A DNA stretch of 64,000 nucleotides from assembly GCA_945860705.1 (NCBI GenBank), contig CAMART010000013.1:1-64000 (forward strand). The letters run 5' to 3'. Numbering within the stretch: position 1 is the first letter of the stretch; every line of letters starts with the position of its first letter. The position numbers and the translations under genes are program-made. This DNA comes from Chitinophaga pinensis. GTDB taxonomy: Bacteria; Bacteroidota; Bacteroidia; Chitinophagales; CAMDFR01. Of the stretch, positions 17,782-26,184 are shown piece after piece. The notes under the pieces are model-generated. The model was given only the letters and a program-made list of their open reading frames with translations, ran no database searches and was not told where the DNA came from.

Positions 17782-19851
17782 ATGAAAGCAAACGAAACCA
17801 AAGTAGATAAATTCTTAGCGACAAATGAAACAACATTTGCTATTCCTGTTTATCAGAGAAATTACGACTGGACACTTTTTCAATGTAAACAGCTACTTCA
17901 CGACATTATCGAAACGGGTAAAAACGACAAGACAAATGCTCACTTTATTGGGAGTATAGTGTATGTTCACGATGATGTTTACACAGCATCAGGCTTAACG
18001 GAATTAACCATAATTGACGGACAGCAACGTCTTACGACCATTACATTAATTTATATCGCACTTTACAGACTTGCAAAGGAACTTGACAACCAAATGCTAG
18101 TTAACCGAATTCAGAAAACGTATTTAATAAATGAATTTGCACCCGAAGAAGAAAAGCTGAAATTAAAACCAACCGAAAATAATAAAGAAGCACTTCGACA
18201 CATTCTAAATTCAACAGACGGAGAAGAATTTAAGGGCTACTCAAAAATTATAGAAAATTTCGATTATTTCAGGTCAGCAATTAATGCAGAGAACTTTGAA
18301 GTTATTCAGCGTGGACTTTCTAAACTCATTTTCGTTGATATTGCACTTGACAGACAAAAAGATAATCCGCAAAGAATTTTTGAAAGTCTGAATTCAACAG
18401 GACTTGAATTATCACAAGCCGACCTTATTAGAAACTATATTCTAATGGGACTTTCAAGAACAAATCAAGACAGAATTTACAAAAGCTATTGGGAAGTAAT
18501 AGAGAAAAATGCAAAGGATGAAACATTGAATAAAACTCGTGTTTCTGAATTCATTCGTGATTACTTAACTCTTAAAAACAAAGAAATACCAAACAAAGGT
18601 GACGTTTACGCAAAATTCAAAGAGAAATATCCTACTTCAACCATTGACGAATTGGAGCTTGTTCTCACAGAATTAAAATCATTAGTTAAGTATTACAATA
18701 AACTAACTAATCCGAAAAACGAACCTGACAAACTAATACGAATTCAACTTGAATACATCAACAGATTAGAAATAAATGTTGCATTTCCCTTCTTAATGAA
18801 GGCATATGAAGATTTTTCAAATGACATAATTGATAAAGCAACTTTTATTTCAGTTTTATCGACAGTTCAATCATTCACATTCAGACGTTTCATTTTAGGC
18901 TTGCCGACCAATGCACTTAATAAAATATTTATGGGCTTATACGACAAAGTTGAGCCTAACAATTATTTGTTTTCAATTCAAAAATCTTTACTGCAAAGGT
19001 CAGGTGTTCAGCGGTTCCCAAGAAACACAGAAACGATAAACGCACTAAAAGAAAAAGATGTTTACAACATTAAACCTAAAAACCGAACCTATTTATTAGA
19101 ACGACTTGAGAACTTTCAAAACAACGAACCAGTAGCAATTGAAGGAAATTCCGACATAACAATTGAACATATTTTTCCGCAAAACCCTGACCCAAAATGG
19201 AAAATTGAATTAGGTGCAGACGAATACAATTTGATAAAAGAAAACTATCTAAACACAATCGGAAATCTTACTCTATCAGGCAACAACGGCAAATTAAGTA
19301 ACAAGCCATTTCTTGACAAGAAAATAATGAACGTTGACGGCAAAGAGCAAGGTTATACTTTCAGCAGACTTTGGCTAAACAGAGATTTGAAAGAAAAATC
19401 AAAATGGGATAAAACAGAGATTGAAGAACGAGCAAATACTATTTCCGAACGATTTATTAAAATTTGGGAAATCCCTGAAATTGACATTGAACTCGAAGCA
19501 ACTAATGACGATATAAACATTTTTGATGCAGAAGACCCAAAACACAAGAAGTTAGAGTATGCTATTTTCTTCAATCAAAAACTTGAAGTTACACAAGTAG
19601 CAAAACTTTATATTGAAGTGTTCAAACAATTATTCGACTTACAACCAGAAACCTTTTTTACATCAGAAATTGGCGACCGACTTAGTTTGACAAAAACACC
19701 TGAAGCGATCGGATTAAGACAAGCAGTTCCGATAAGTGAAACATATTTTATAGAAGCAAACATTGACAATGTGGGCAAGTTCGACAGAATAAAACAAGCC
19801 TTGACAATTTTTGGATTTGAAGACGAATTATCAATCAAATATGCTGACTAG
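17782..19851 (+). CDS. DUF262 and DUF1524 protein, GmrSD-like nuclease
   Basis: A 689-residue cytoplasmic protein. The N-terminal DUF262 (ParB-like NTPase) domain shows I-P-V-Y-Q-R-N-Y-D-W (21-30) and I-D-G-Q-Q-R-L-T-T (78-86). The DUF1524 HNH-like nuclease motif I-E-H-I-F-P-Q (His463) is followed by G-N-L-T-L-S-G-N-N (about 495). The C-terminal 130 residues are unassigned. This order matches GmrSD-type modification-dependent restriction proteins and related anti-phage proteins, known for cutting modified DNA. It is the first cassette; its stop lies 16 bases before the first attC-like repeat. By eye, codon use (frequent GAC, AAC, TTC) differs from flanking genes, which fits transfer. Confidence 0.85.
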   Translation: MKANETKVDKFLATNETTFAIPVYQRNYDWTLFQCKQLLHDIIETGKNDKTNAHFIGSIVYVHDDVYTASGLTELTIIDGQQRLTTITLIYIALYRLAKELDNQMLVNRIQKTYLINEFAPEEEKLKLKPTENNKEALRHILNSTDGEEFKGYSKIIENFDYFRSAINAENFEVIQRGLSKLIFVDIALDRQKDNPQRIFESLNSTGLELSQADLIRNYILMGLSRTNQDRIYKSYWEVIEKNAKDETLNKTRVSEFIRDYLTLKNKEIPNKGDVYAKFKEKYPTSTIDELELVLTELKSLVKYYNKLTNPKNEPDKLIRIQLEYINRLEINVAFPFLMKAYEDFSNDIIDKATFISVLSTVQSFTFRRFILGLPTNALNKIFMGLYDKVEPNNYLFSIQKSLLQRSGVQRFPRNTETINALKEKDVYNIKPKNRTYLLERLENFQNNEPVAIEGNSDITIEHIFPQNPDPKWKIELGADEYNLIKENYLNTIGNLTLSGNNGKLSNKPFLDKKIMNVDGKEQGYTFSRLWLNRDLKEKSKWDKTEIEERANTISERFIKIWEIPEIDIELEATNDDINIFDAEDPKHKKLEYAIFFNQKLEVTQVAKLYIEVFKQLFDLQPETFFTSEIGDRLSLTKTPEAIGLRQAVPISETYFIEANIDNVGKFDRIKQALTIFGFEDELSIKYAD

Positions 19852-19866
19852 AAAAGAAGGGCGAAG

Positions 19867-19998
19867 GCATAACACGGGTTTGGCAAAAGTGGCGGTTCGG
19901 TGCTCCACAGACACATTTGTGGTTAATCAAAGTTTGGTTCTCCGCATCAACATTTGTGGTGAAAATCGCCACCTTCGCCAAGCCCGAAACCGTTATAA
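19867..19998 (+). repeat. attC-like site 1
   Basis: A 132-bp imperfect inverted repeat. Left box GCATAAC (19867-19873), right core box GTTATAA (19992-19998). Inside them, CGGGTTTGGC pairs with GCCAAGCCCG with one mismatch, followed by a 4x4 internal loop and a 6-bp stem (GTGGCG / CGCCAC). The left spacer is 1 base and the right spacer 5. The centre shares GCTCC, ACACATTTGTGGTTAATC and TTCTCCGCAT with site 2. Confidence 0.65.
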
Positions 19999-20032
19999 GT
20001 AATTTTAAGACAGACCACAATATTCAATAAAT

Positions 20033-21256
20033 ATGACTGAAAGAAAAGATATATATGATTCTTTGAAGCTGAAATTGGAAGCTGTGGGATTTCAATTTGA
20101 AAAAGAGCAAAAACCACACCTTCAAAATAGAAAAGAGAATGAACTGAAATTTATTCATCCTCAATTAATCAAAAAATTAGAGGAAGACGGATATAAAGTA
20201 AATGCTAAGAAATATTATATAAAACCACTTTCTGACGAGCTTGATTCTGAAATCGGTTTTGTTACAGGCAAATCATCCCCATTTTATACAACATCAATTT
20301 TTAGCAAACCGAATTCTACTGATTCTTTCGATAAAACTTTAGCATGGACAAACAGAGATGGTGATTCAGCTTTGGATACATTAATAATCTCGATTAAAGA
20401 TTACTTGAATACACCAACCAATTTTAGTGGAAAAAATACCAATTCTTTTCTTTTCGCATGGAATCCAAATAAATGGGAATGGACTGATTTAAATGAAAGT
20501 ATTGACCATCTTGAGAATGTAGGATATGTTGAGAGAAGATGGAGTTGTGGAAACTCTAAAAGCATAAAAAAAGGTGATAGAGTTTTTCTAATTAAACTTA
20601 GCGAAGAACCAAGAGGAATTATGGGTAGCGGTTTTGCAAAGTCTTCGTATTATGTTGCTCCACATTGGGACGGGACAAAAGGAAAAACTTCTAATTATAT
20701 TGATATCGAATTTGATATCTTAATCAATCCTATTAAAAATGTTCTATTTGATAAATCACTTTTGGATAACGTAGATCCTCAAAATTTACAACAATGGTTT
20801 CCTCAACAAAGTGGAATTTCTATTAAAGCAGAAGTTATTGATGCACTCGAATCAAATTGGTTTGACTTCATTACAGAAAATAAGTATATCAGAAACAGCT
20901 TTGTATCAAATGATGTTCTAACTGATATTAAAGAAACATTTAGAGAAGGCAAATCGAAAGACATTATTCAAACTCGATACGAAAGAAATCCGGAAGCACG
21001 GAAAAGATGTTTGACACATTACGGATATTCTTGCAAAGTTTGTTCTTTTAATTTTGAAAATCATTTTGGAGAAGTTGGGAAAGGATTCATTCATGTTCAC
21101 CACATAAACCAAATTTCAGAAATAGGAAGAGAATATGAAATTGACCCAATTAAAGATTTAATTCCCGTTTGCCCTAATTGCCACTCAATGATTCACTCAA
21201 AGAGACCAGCATTTACAATTGACGAAATAAATGAGATTAGAAAAAACTACTTATAA
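20033..21256 (+). CDS. EVE-like domain plus HNH endonuclease
   Basis: A 407-residue protein in three parts: an N-terminal part of about 135 residues I cannot assign, an EVE/PUA-like segment from about 140 to 265 (F-A-W-N-P-N-K-W-E-W, then G-D-R-V-F-L-I-K and G-I-M-G-S-G), and a C-terminal HNH nuclease with zinc ligands Cys334/Cys337 and Cys380/Cys383 and the H-V-H-H-I motif (His356, His357). EVE-HNH proteins are known modification-dependent restriction enzymes cutting near 5-methyl or 5-hydroxymethylcytosine. Second cassette gene; its stop codon TAA (21254-21256) overlaps the left box of the next attC-like site. Confidence 0.75.
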   Translation: MTERKDIYDSLKLKLEAVGFQFEKEQKPHLQNRKENELKFIHPQLIKKLEEDGYKVNAKKYYIKPLSDELDSEIGFVTGKSSPFYTTSIFSKPNSTDSFDKTLAWTNRDGDSALDTLIISIKDYLNTPTNFSGKNTNSFLFAWNPNKWEWTDLNESIDHLENVGYVERRWSCGNSKSIKKGDRVFLIKLSEEPRGIMGSGFAKSSYYVAPHWDGTKGKTSNYIDIEFDILINPIKNVLFDKSLLDNVDPQNLQQWFPQQSGISIKAEVIDALESNWFDFITENKYIRNSFVSNDVLTDIKETFREGKSKDIIQTRYERNPEARKRCLTHYGYSCKVCSFNFENHFGEVGKGFIHVHHINQISEIGREYEIDPIKDLIPVCPNCHSMIHSKRPAFTIDEINEIRKNYL

Positions 21257-21381
21257 CAGCACCTACAAGAAATTGGCGGTTCTGTGCTCCGCAGACACAT
21301 TTGTGGTTAATCAAACACTGGTTCTCCGCATAAACATTCGTGGTAAAATCGCCAACTTCTTGTAGCTGCAAAACGTTATGG
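21251..21381 (+). repeat. attC-like site 2
   Basis: A 131-bp imperfect inverted repeat. Left box TTATAAC (21251-21257), right core box GTTATGG (21375-21381). The arm GCACCTACAAGAA pairs with TTCTTGTAGCTGC with one mismatch, and continues through TTGGCG / CGCCAA. The arms share no sequence with those of site 1, yet the fold is the same, and the central portion is nearly identical to site 1. Confidence 0.65.
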
Positions 21382-21388
21382 GCAAGCA

Positions 21389-22174
21389 TTAAGCAGACCG
21401 TAATGACATTGGCAACATCAAAAGAAATGGCACACACCTTTCCATTTTTAATGCGTAATAATTAAATCCAATATGAATTTTTTGATAGTATTCTGACCTG
21501 TGTTTTGCATAATAACGTTCACTTTGAATTGACCAAGCATTTTCCCCCAACTTTTCTGATAAAAACCATTTTTCTAATAAACGACCAGCACGACCATTTC
21601 CATCCATAAAAGGATGTATTTTTTCAAATATTAAATGTATCATAGAAGCAAAATAAAATATTTCCTTATGCGACAAATCTCTACTTATTAGTTCTTTTAT
21701 ATCAAAAAACAACTTTGTAAATTCTTCCTTGACAAACTCAGGTTCAACAGCCATATATTCAACTTTGCCACTACTAAAAATACCGACTTGTTGATTTCTC
21801 AACTTGCCCTTTTGACTTTTCAGCGTTAAAACTGTATTACTTAAAATCTTGTGAACTTCTAAAAATGTTGTTTGACTTAATTTATTTTTCATTGCAAAAT
21901 TATATGCAAGAATCAAATCGTCAATTTCTGTCATTTCTTTTGGCTTAGACTTTACTTTAAATTTTTTATTTTTTAAGTATGTATCTATGTCAATACTATT
22001 TCCTTCAATATTTGATGAATATGTTGCAGAAGATTGAACGTAGTATTCAAAATCATCTTTAGAATAAAAGTTTTTTGTTCTAAATTGATTAAACACATCG
22101 AACCAATCAATATTAAGTTTAGTTGAATACTCGTTTAAATATTCAGCAGTAAGTATTTTTAAATGTTTTCCCAT
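21389..22174 (-). CDS. Fic-family protein, class II
   Basis: A 261-residue protein. The catalytic Fic motif H-P-F-M-D-G-N-G-R-A-G-R (187-198) is complete, and the inhibitory helix motif S-S-N-I-E-G-N (53-59) sits at the N-terminal side, so this is a class II (self-inhibited) Fic. Such enzymes transfer AMP or similar groups to proteins. The gene faces against the attC-like orientation and its stop lies just past the site 2 core box. A 54-base gap separates it from a small ORF on the same strand. Target is unknown. Confidence 0.85.
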   Translation of the reverse strand: MGKHLKILTAEYLNEYSTKLNIDWFDVFNQFRTKNFYSKDDFEYYVQSSATYSSNIEGNSIDIDTYLKNKKFKVKSKPKEMTEIDDLILAYNFAMKNKLSQTTFLEVHKILSNTVLTLKSQKGKLRNQQVGIFSSGKVEYMAVEPEFVKEEFTKLFFDIKELISRDLSHKEIFYFASMIHLIFEKIHPFMDGNGRAGRLLEKWFLSEKLGENAWSIQSERYYAKHRSEYYQKIHIGFNYYALKMERCVPFLLMLPMSLRSA

Positions 22175-22228
22175 TCGATGATTTGATTTTAAAAGTGGTA
22201 CAATAAATACATTGCACCACTTTTTGAT

Positions 22229-22444
22229 TTAAAACTTTGTAATCGCACCAGCTTTTAGTAACGCCATTTTAGCAACTTTTTCAGCTTCGGTTTTAGTTGT
22301 AAATGTACCGATAATTTCGCTTCCAGACAAGCCTCCTTTAAACTGTAATTCCATTCGTTTCATATCTGCACTAAACAGAATGTCAATCAGCGTGGAACGT
22401 TTTGTTGGTTTTATTACAACCCAAAAATTTTGAACTTTACTCAT
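22229..22444 (-). CDS. Small protein upstream of Fic, unknown
   Basis: A 71-residue, Lys-rich protein with a mixed hydrophobic pattern (start M-S-K-V-Q-N-F-W-V-V, then G-G-L-S-G-S-E and T-K-T-E-A-E-K-V-A-K). I recognise no family. It is the first gene in the reversed cassette and probably co-transcribed with the Fic gene; class II Fic proteins carry their own inhibitory helix, so it need not be an antitoxin. Confidence 0.55.
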   Translation of the reverse strand: MSKVQNFWVVIKPTKRSTLIDILFSADMKRMELQFKGGLSGSEIIGTFTTKTEAEKVAKMALLKAGAITKF

Positions 22445-22521
22445 ATTATTCTAGTCGTTTTCCTATACCACAACAAAAGATTTTAGTTAATAATTAAAAC
22501 CACATTTGGAAATATGCCAGC

Positions 22522-22652
22522 CCATAACATTGGGTTTGCAAAAGCGGTGGCTTATCGCTTCGTTTGACATTTTTTGCTATCTTTAACATTGGTTCTTCGT
22601 TGGTAGTTTGTTGGTAAAATCACCGCCTTCGCAAACCCAAAAACCGTTATAA
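22522..22652 (+). repeat. attC-like site 3 (right end)
   Basis: A 131-bp imperfect inverted repeat. Left box CCATAAC (22522-22528), right core box GTTATAA (22646-22652). Arm GGGTTTGC pairs with GCAAACCC, then a 4x4 internal loop and GCGGTG / CACCGC. Its centre is divergent from sites 1 and 2, with only a TTGGTTCTxCG and GGTAAAATC match. The core box runs directly into the gdhA terminator. Confidence 0.6.
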
Positions 22653-22682
22653 AAAAACGCCACAAAATTGTGGCGTTTTTTT
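22651..22682 (-). terminator. Strong terminator after gdhA, at the cluster boundary
   Basis: A 15-bp inverted repeat (22651-22665 with 22668-22682, core ACGCCACAA / TTGTGGCGT) with A and T runs on the flanks. It ends the gdhA transcript and abuts the core box of attC-like site 3. Confidence 0.85.
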
Positions 22683-22703
22683 ATAAGGTATGCAGTATAT
22701 CCA

Positions 22704-24137
22704 CTATGGAAATATACCCATAGAGTAGTAAGAATTACCGATTTTGCTGATAGCAACGGCAAATGCCGCTTCTCTCATACTTTCGCATTTCTTCGTGTTT
22801 TTCCAGAAGTTACGGATTTCTTTGTATGCTTCTATCATCGTTTGTTCTAGACCACTATTTACGATATCTATCTCGTCTCCACCGTGTATTACTCTTGATT
22901 TTTCTTTATCGGAAAGTTTTTTACCAGTCATCTCTTCTACTAGAGTAACTAGAGCTTCTTGGTTTTTCTCTTCAAATCTTTTGTTCATTCTACCAAATCT
23001 TACATGGCTTAGGTTTTTCAACCACTCAAAGTAAGAAACCGTAACACCACCTGCATTAATATAAATATCTGGTACTACGATAGCGCCTTTTTTCAATAAG
23101 ATTTTTTCTGCTCCTGGAGTTGTAGGCCCATTAGCCGCTTCAGCTATGATTTTTGCTTTTATTCTTGGAGCATTGTCTTCAGTGATTTGGTTTTCAAGCG
23201 CAGCTGGTATCAATATATCGCATTCAAGTTCCAATGCATCTAGGTTTTTCTTAAGGTTTTTAGCACCTGGGAAATCTTTAATAGAACCTGTAGCTTTTCT
23301 ATGTTTAAATACTGCTTCTGCATCTAGACCTTTTGGATCATGTATTGCACCTTCTTGCTCAGCTATAGCGATAACGATAGCACCGTATTCTTTGATGATA
23401 TTTGCTGCATGATATCCTACGTTTCCAAGACCTTGTACTACTACTTTTTTACCTTTAAGACCTGTAGTCAATCCTAGTTTTTTCATATCATCTGCATAAC
23501 TACAAATTTCGTTTAGTGCATAAACTACTCCTCTACCTGTAGCTTCAGTTCTACCTCTGATACCATTTTGGCTTACCGGTTTACCAGTGATACATCCGTA
23601 TCCGTCTATTTCACCTGGTTTGAAAGTCATATAGGTATCTAGTATCCAAGCCATTTCACGCTCACCTGTTCCATAATCTGGAGCTGGTACATCTATACCA
23701 GGACCTATAAAGTTTTTCTTGATAAGCTCTGAAGTATATCTACGAGTGATATTTTCAAGTACTTGTTCTGATGTATTTCTAGGAGAAATTTTGATACCTC
23801 CTTTAGCACCTCCAAAAGGCACATCTACTATAGCGCATTTGTAAGTCATCAATGCTGCAAGAGCCATTACTTCATTTTGGTCTACTGCTAGGCTATATCT
23901 GATACCACCTTTGGTAGGCATTCTATGATGCGAATGTTGCACTCTATATGCTTCTACCACTTGATACTCATCTCCTACTTTCACAGGAAATCTCATTTGA
24001 TATACACTATTACATGCTTTGATTTGGTCTAATAGTCCTCTATGGAAACTTAGATGTCTTGCTGCTTTTTCAAAATTGTCTTCTACAGCTTTGAAGAAGT
24101 CGAAATGTTCTTGTTTATCGATTTTTTTAGTAGCCAT
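22704..24137 (-). CDS. gdhA: Glutamate dehydrogenase (Glu/Leu/Phe/Val family)
   Basis: A 477-residue enzyme of the Glu/Leu/Phe/Val dehydrogenase family, oxidising glutamate to 2-oxoglutarate and ammonia. The substrate residues are present in P-T-K-G-G-I-R (Lys76), T-Y-K-C-A (Lys100) and G-G-A-K-G-G-I (Lys112), with the Asp of A-P-D-Y-G-T-G, and a Rossmann G-L-G-N-V-G motif. Cofactor preference is not decided. It is the last gene of a long minus-strand run and ends in a strong terminator. Confidence 0.92.
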   Translation of the reverse strand: MATKKIDKQEHFDFFKAVEDNFEKAARHLSFHRGLLDQIKACNSVYQMRFPVKVGDEYQVVEAYRVQHSHHRMPTKGGIRYSLAVDQNEVMALAALMTYKCAIVDVPFGGAKGGIKISPRNTSEQVLENITRRYTSELIKKNFIGPGIDVPAPDYGTGEREMAWILDTYMTFKPGEIDGYGCITGKPVSQNGIRGRTEATGRGVVYALNEICSYADDMKKLGLTTGLKGKKVVVQGLGNVGYHAANIIKEYGAIVIAIAEQEGAIHDPKGLDAEAVFKHRKATGSIKDFPGAKNLKKNLDALELECDILIPAALENQITEDNAPRIKAKIIAEAANGPTTPGAEKILLKKGAIVVPDIYINAGGVTVSYFEWLKNLSHVRFGRMNKRFEEKNQEALVTLVEEMTGKKLSDKEKSRVIHGGDEIDIVNSGLEQTMIEAYKEIRNFWKNTKKCESMREAAFAVAISKIGNSYYSMGIFP

Positions 24138-24176
24138 TTGTTTGATTTGGTTAATGAAAAAAAATATGTTTAATGA

Positions 24177-24401
24177 TTAATGAATTTTATTTTGTTTGTC
24201 TTCTACTTTTTTGATTCTACGCTCGAGTATGGTCAAGTATATAACTATACCTATGAATATGACTAATACCACCGCAGTGACTACAATATATTTTTGACTG
24301 GTAAAAACTAAATCATCTATAGGATTGGATGCTAGACATGGATATGTGCTGGTCAATAGCAATAAAACAATGGAGATAAATTTATATATATTTAGTTTCA
24401 A
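24177..24401 (-). CDS. CcmD-like small membrane protein
   Basis: A 74-residue protein with a signal-peptide-like start, one strong membrane helix (about 40-59) and a charged Lys-rich tail. Size and position right after the CcmC-like gene (1 base apart) match CcmD, the small partner of the CcmABC heme exporter. The family is weakly conserved, so the call rests on context. Confidence 0.65.
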   Translation of the reverse strand: MKLNIYKFISIVLLLLTSTYPCLASNPIDDLVFTSQKYIVVTAVVLVIFIGIVIYLTILERRIKKVEDKQNKIH

Positions 24402-24402
24402 A

Positions 24403-25458
24403 TTATTGTTGTTTAAGAAGTGTAAATTTATATCTAATTTTTAAGGAAACAAGCCAAAATCCTAAAATAGTCCAACCAATGACTGCAGGATAAAAAAGCA
24501 TGCGCATTCTATTATCTAAATCGGTATTGCTAAATGCAGGATTTCCACCATTGCCTGGGTGAAGCGAATCTTTCAAACGTGGGTAAACGAAGATAAATGC
24601 TAAGTAAATAAAAAATGCAAATACATTGTATACGGCACTTACTTTTGCTTTACGAATAGGGTCTTCGATACTTTTGCGAAGTATAGCATAGGCAATGTAT
24701 ATAAGCATAGCAATAGCAGCACCATCTAGTTTTGCATCACTAGGCCATGGAGAGCCCCATGTATAATTGGCCCAAAGCATACCAGTACAGATTCCTAATA
24801 TTCCATACAATAATCCACCTTCTGCACCTGATGCAGCGTAAGTGTCATATTTAAGATTGTTTTTAGATAAATACAATATGGAAGTAATAAAAGAAAACAA
24901 CAACATAAATACCATACCAAACCACATCGGTACATGAAAGAATAAATTTCTTATAGACTCCTGAAGTATTTCTCTATTTGGAAAACCGAAATTTTTAGAG
25001 CTAAGAACTATAGGTTTTACTGCGCTTTTGGCATTAGCCATATCGAGTGCTTCTATATTGTTATTTTGTACCTGAATAGAGTTCCTTTGAGTAAGTGTAC
25101 CATTGTATGGGTCTATTACTATCAAGTCCATAGATTGGTTGGAAAGAGAGTTACCATCAAGTTCATAAGGAATAGTATACATCGCTCCTATGGAATATTC
25201 ATTCATCACATAAACTGAATCAGCTTTGATAAAAGAAGATTTACTCTTAAGATATGAGGTGATTTGATTATTACTTTTTGTAAAATCTGAGTTATATGCA
25301 TTGATTTGCAGTGATACTTGTTCTCCAATATTTAAAGCCTGTGGCTGTACATCTGTAATACCTGGATTGAGAGGTATGCCCAAACCAGCTATTATCACTA
25401 CTAAAAGTATGATAACACCTACTATTTTCCACCACCATTGTTTAAATATATTATTCAT
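24403..25458 (-). CDS. ccmC: CcmC/CcsA-family cytochrome c biogenesis protein
   Basis: About 351 residues. The C-terminal half is the CcmC/CcsA core with the tryptophan-rich G-M-L-W-A-N-Y-T-W-G-S-P-W signature for heme binding. The first membrane helix (about 7-28) is followed by a roughly 140-residue predicted extracytoplasmic segment before the next helices. I start at the ATG at 25458; the longer frame begins with TTG at 25488 and overlaps ccmB. Second gene of ccmB-ccmC-ccmD; it works in heme delivery for cytochrome c maturation. Confidence 0.85.
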   Translation of the reverse strand: MNNIFKQWWWKIVGVIILLVVIIAGLGIPLNPGITDVQPQALNIGEQVSLQINAYNSDFTKSNNQITSYLKSKSSFIKADSVYVMNEYSIGAMYTIPYELDGNSLSNQSMDLIVIDPYNGTLTQRNSIQVQNNNIEALDMANAKSAVKPIVLSSKNFGFPNREILQESIRNLFFHVPMWFGMVFMLLFSFITSILYLSKNNLKYDTYAASGAEGGLLYGILGICTGMLWANYTWGSPWPSDAKLDGAAIAMLIYIAYAILRKSIEDPIRKAKVSAVYNVFAFFIYLAFIFVYPRLKDSLHPGNGGNPAFSNTDLDNRMRMLFYPAVIGWTILGFWLVSLKIRYKFTLLKQQ

Positions 25459-25475
25459 ATACAAGTCTATTTGTA

Positions 25476-26150
25476 TTAGTCGCGCCAAAGATAAGGAAAT
25501 AAGATAAGTGAGAGTATAAATAACATAAAATCAAATAATACTAAAATACCTAAAGTCTTGAAAAAGTTTTCGCTAGTCTCTACAAAAAATGCTTCTCTAG
25601 AAAGTTTCATTAGATAAATAAGTAAAATAACTATGAGCGGAAGGCCTAAAACTGCTGTGAGTGCTATATTTTGAGCTTTGGATGCAATAGATGAAACAAG
25701 GGTAAATAGAAATGAAAAACTAGTAGCACCTAATAAAATGACTATAAAATAAACTAAGGAATTTTTGACAGGACTACCCAATACTAACTTGAATAACAGA
25801 CTACTCACTATAGAAATCAATAGCATCAGCAATAAATTATAAATCATTTTTGATAGAATGACTGCCTGAGGTGAAACTAAAGAATAATAATACAAGTATC
25901 TACTACTATTTTCTTGAATGAATGATTTTGACATAGTATTGATGCCTGCAAAAAGCATAATAATCCAAAAAAGTACATTCCAATATTTTACTTCTATGTT
26001 TTTACTCGCTCCTTGAGAGGCTAATGATAGGTACAAAACAACAATCGTAGCTACTACATACAATACAATACTTGCCAATCCATAAGCATTTTTTATTTCA
26101 AGCTTTGATTCTTTTTTGATGAGCGACCAAGTATTTTGAATAAGATTCAC
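25476..26150 (-). CDS. ccmB: Heme exporter membrane protein CcmB
   Basis: A 224-residue membrane protein with about six helices and typical CcmB segments (K-K-E-x-x-L-E near the start, F-I-Q-E-N-S-S-R-Y-L-Y). The start is GTG at 26150. CcmB is the permease of the CcmABC complex needed for cytochrome c maturation in the periplasm. No CcmA ATPase gene is adjacent. Confidence 0.88.
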   Translation of the reverse strand: MNLIQNTWSLIKKESKLEIKNAYGLASIVLYVVATIVVLYLSLASQGASKNIEVKYWNVLFWIIMLFAGINTMSKSFIQENSSRYLYYYSLVSPQAVILSKMIYNLLLMLLISIVSSLLFKLVLGSPVKNSLVYFIVILLGATSFSFLFTLVSSIASKAQNIALTAVLGLPLIVILLIYLMKLSREAFFVETSENFFKTLGILVLFDFMLFILSLILFPYLWRD

Positions 26151-26184
26151 GTTGTAAAACTAGATATAAATGAATGATAAGACA

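Larger units (their letters stand above)
17730..22652 (+). mobile_element. attC-like gene cassette cluster without integrase (CALIN-like)
   Basis: Three gene units are bounded by three 131-132 bp structured repeats in the same orientation and a GTTATGC box at the left. Taking the cut between G and TT of each core box, the cassettes are about 17730-19992 (DUF262/DUF1524 gene), 19993-21375 (EVE-HNH gene) and 21376-22646 (small ORF and Fic gene, reversed). Genes start 40-52 bases after the boundary and stop within 16 bases of the next repeat in the first two, the compact layout of integron cassettes. No tyrosine recombinase with an IntI patch is in the window. All cargo has defence or toxin flavour. 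Assignment as integron-type is inference. Confidence 0.6.

Noticed and set aside
17782-22444. Prophage or IS element in the low-homogeneity region
   Set aside because: No transposase, integrase, phage structural gene or target duplication could be found in any frame.
17646-22652. The three repeats read as MITEs or REP/BIME elements
   Set aside because: MITE ends are conserved between copies; here the arms differ while pairing is kept, the sites share one orientation, and they bracket different genes. I keep MITE as an alternative but prefer attC-like.
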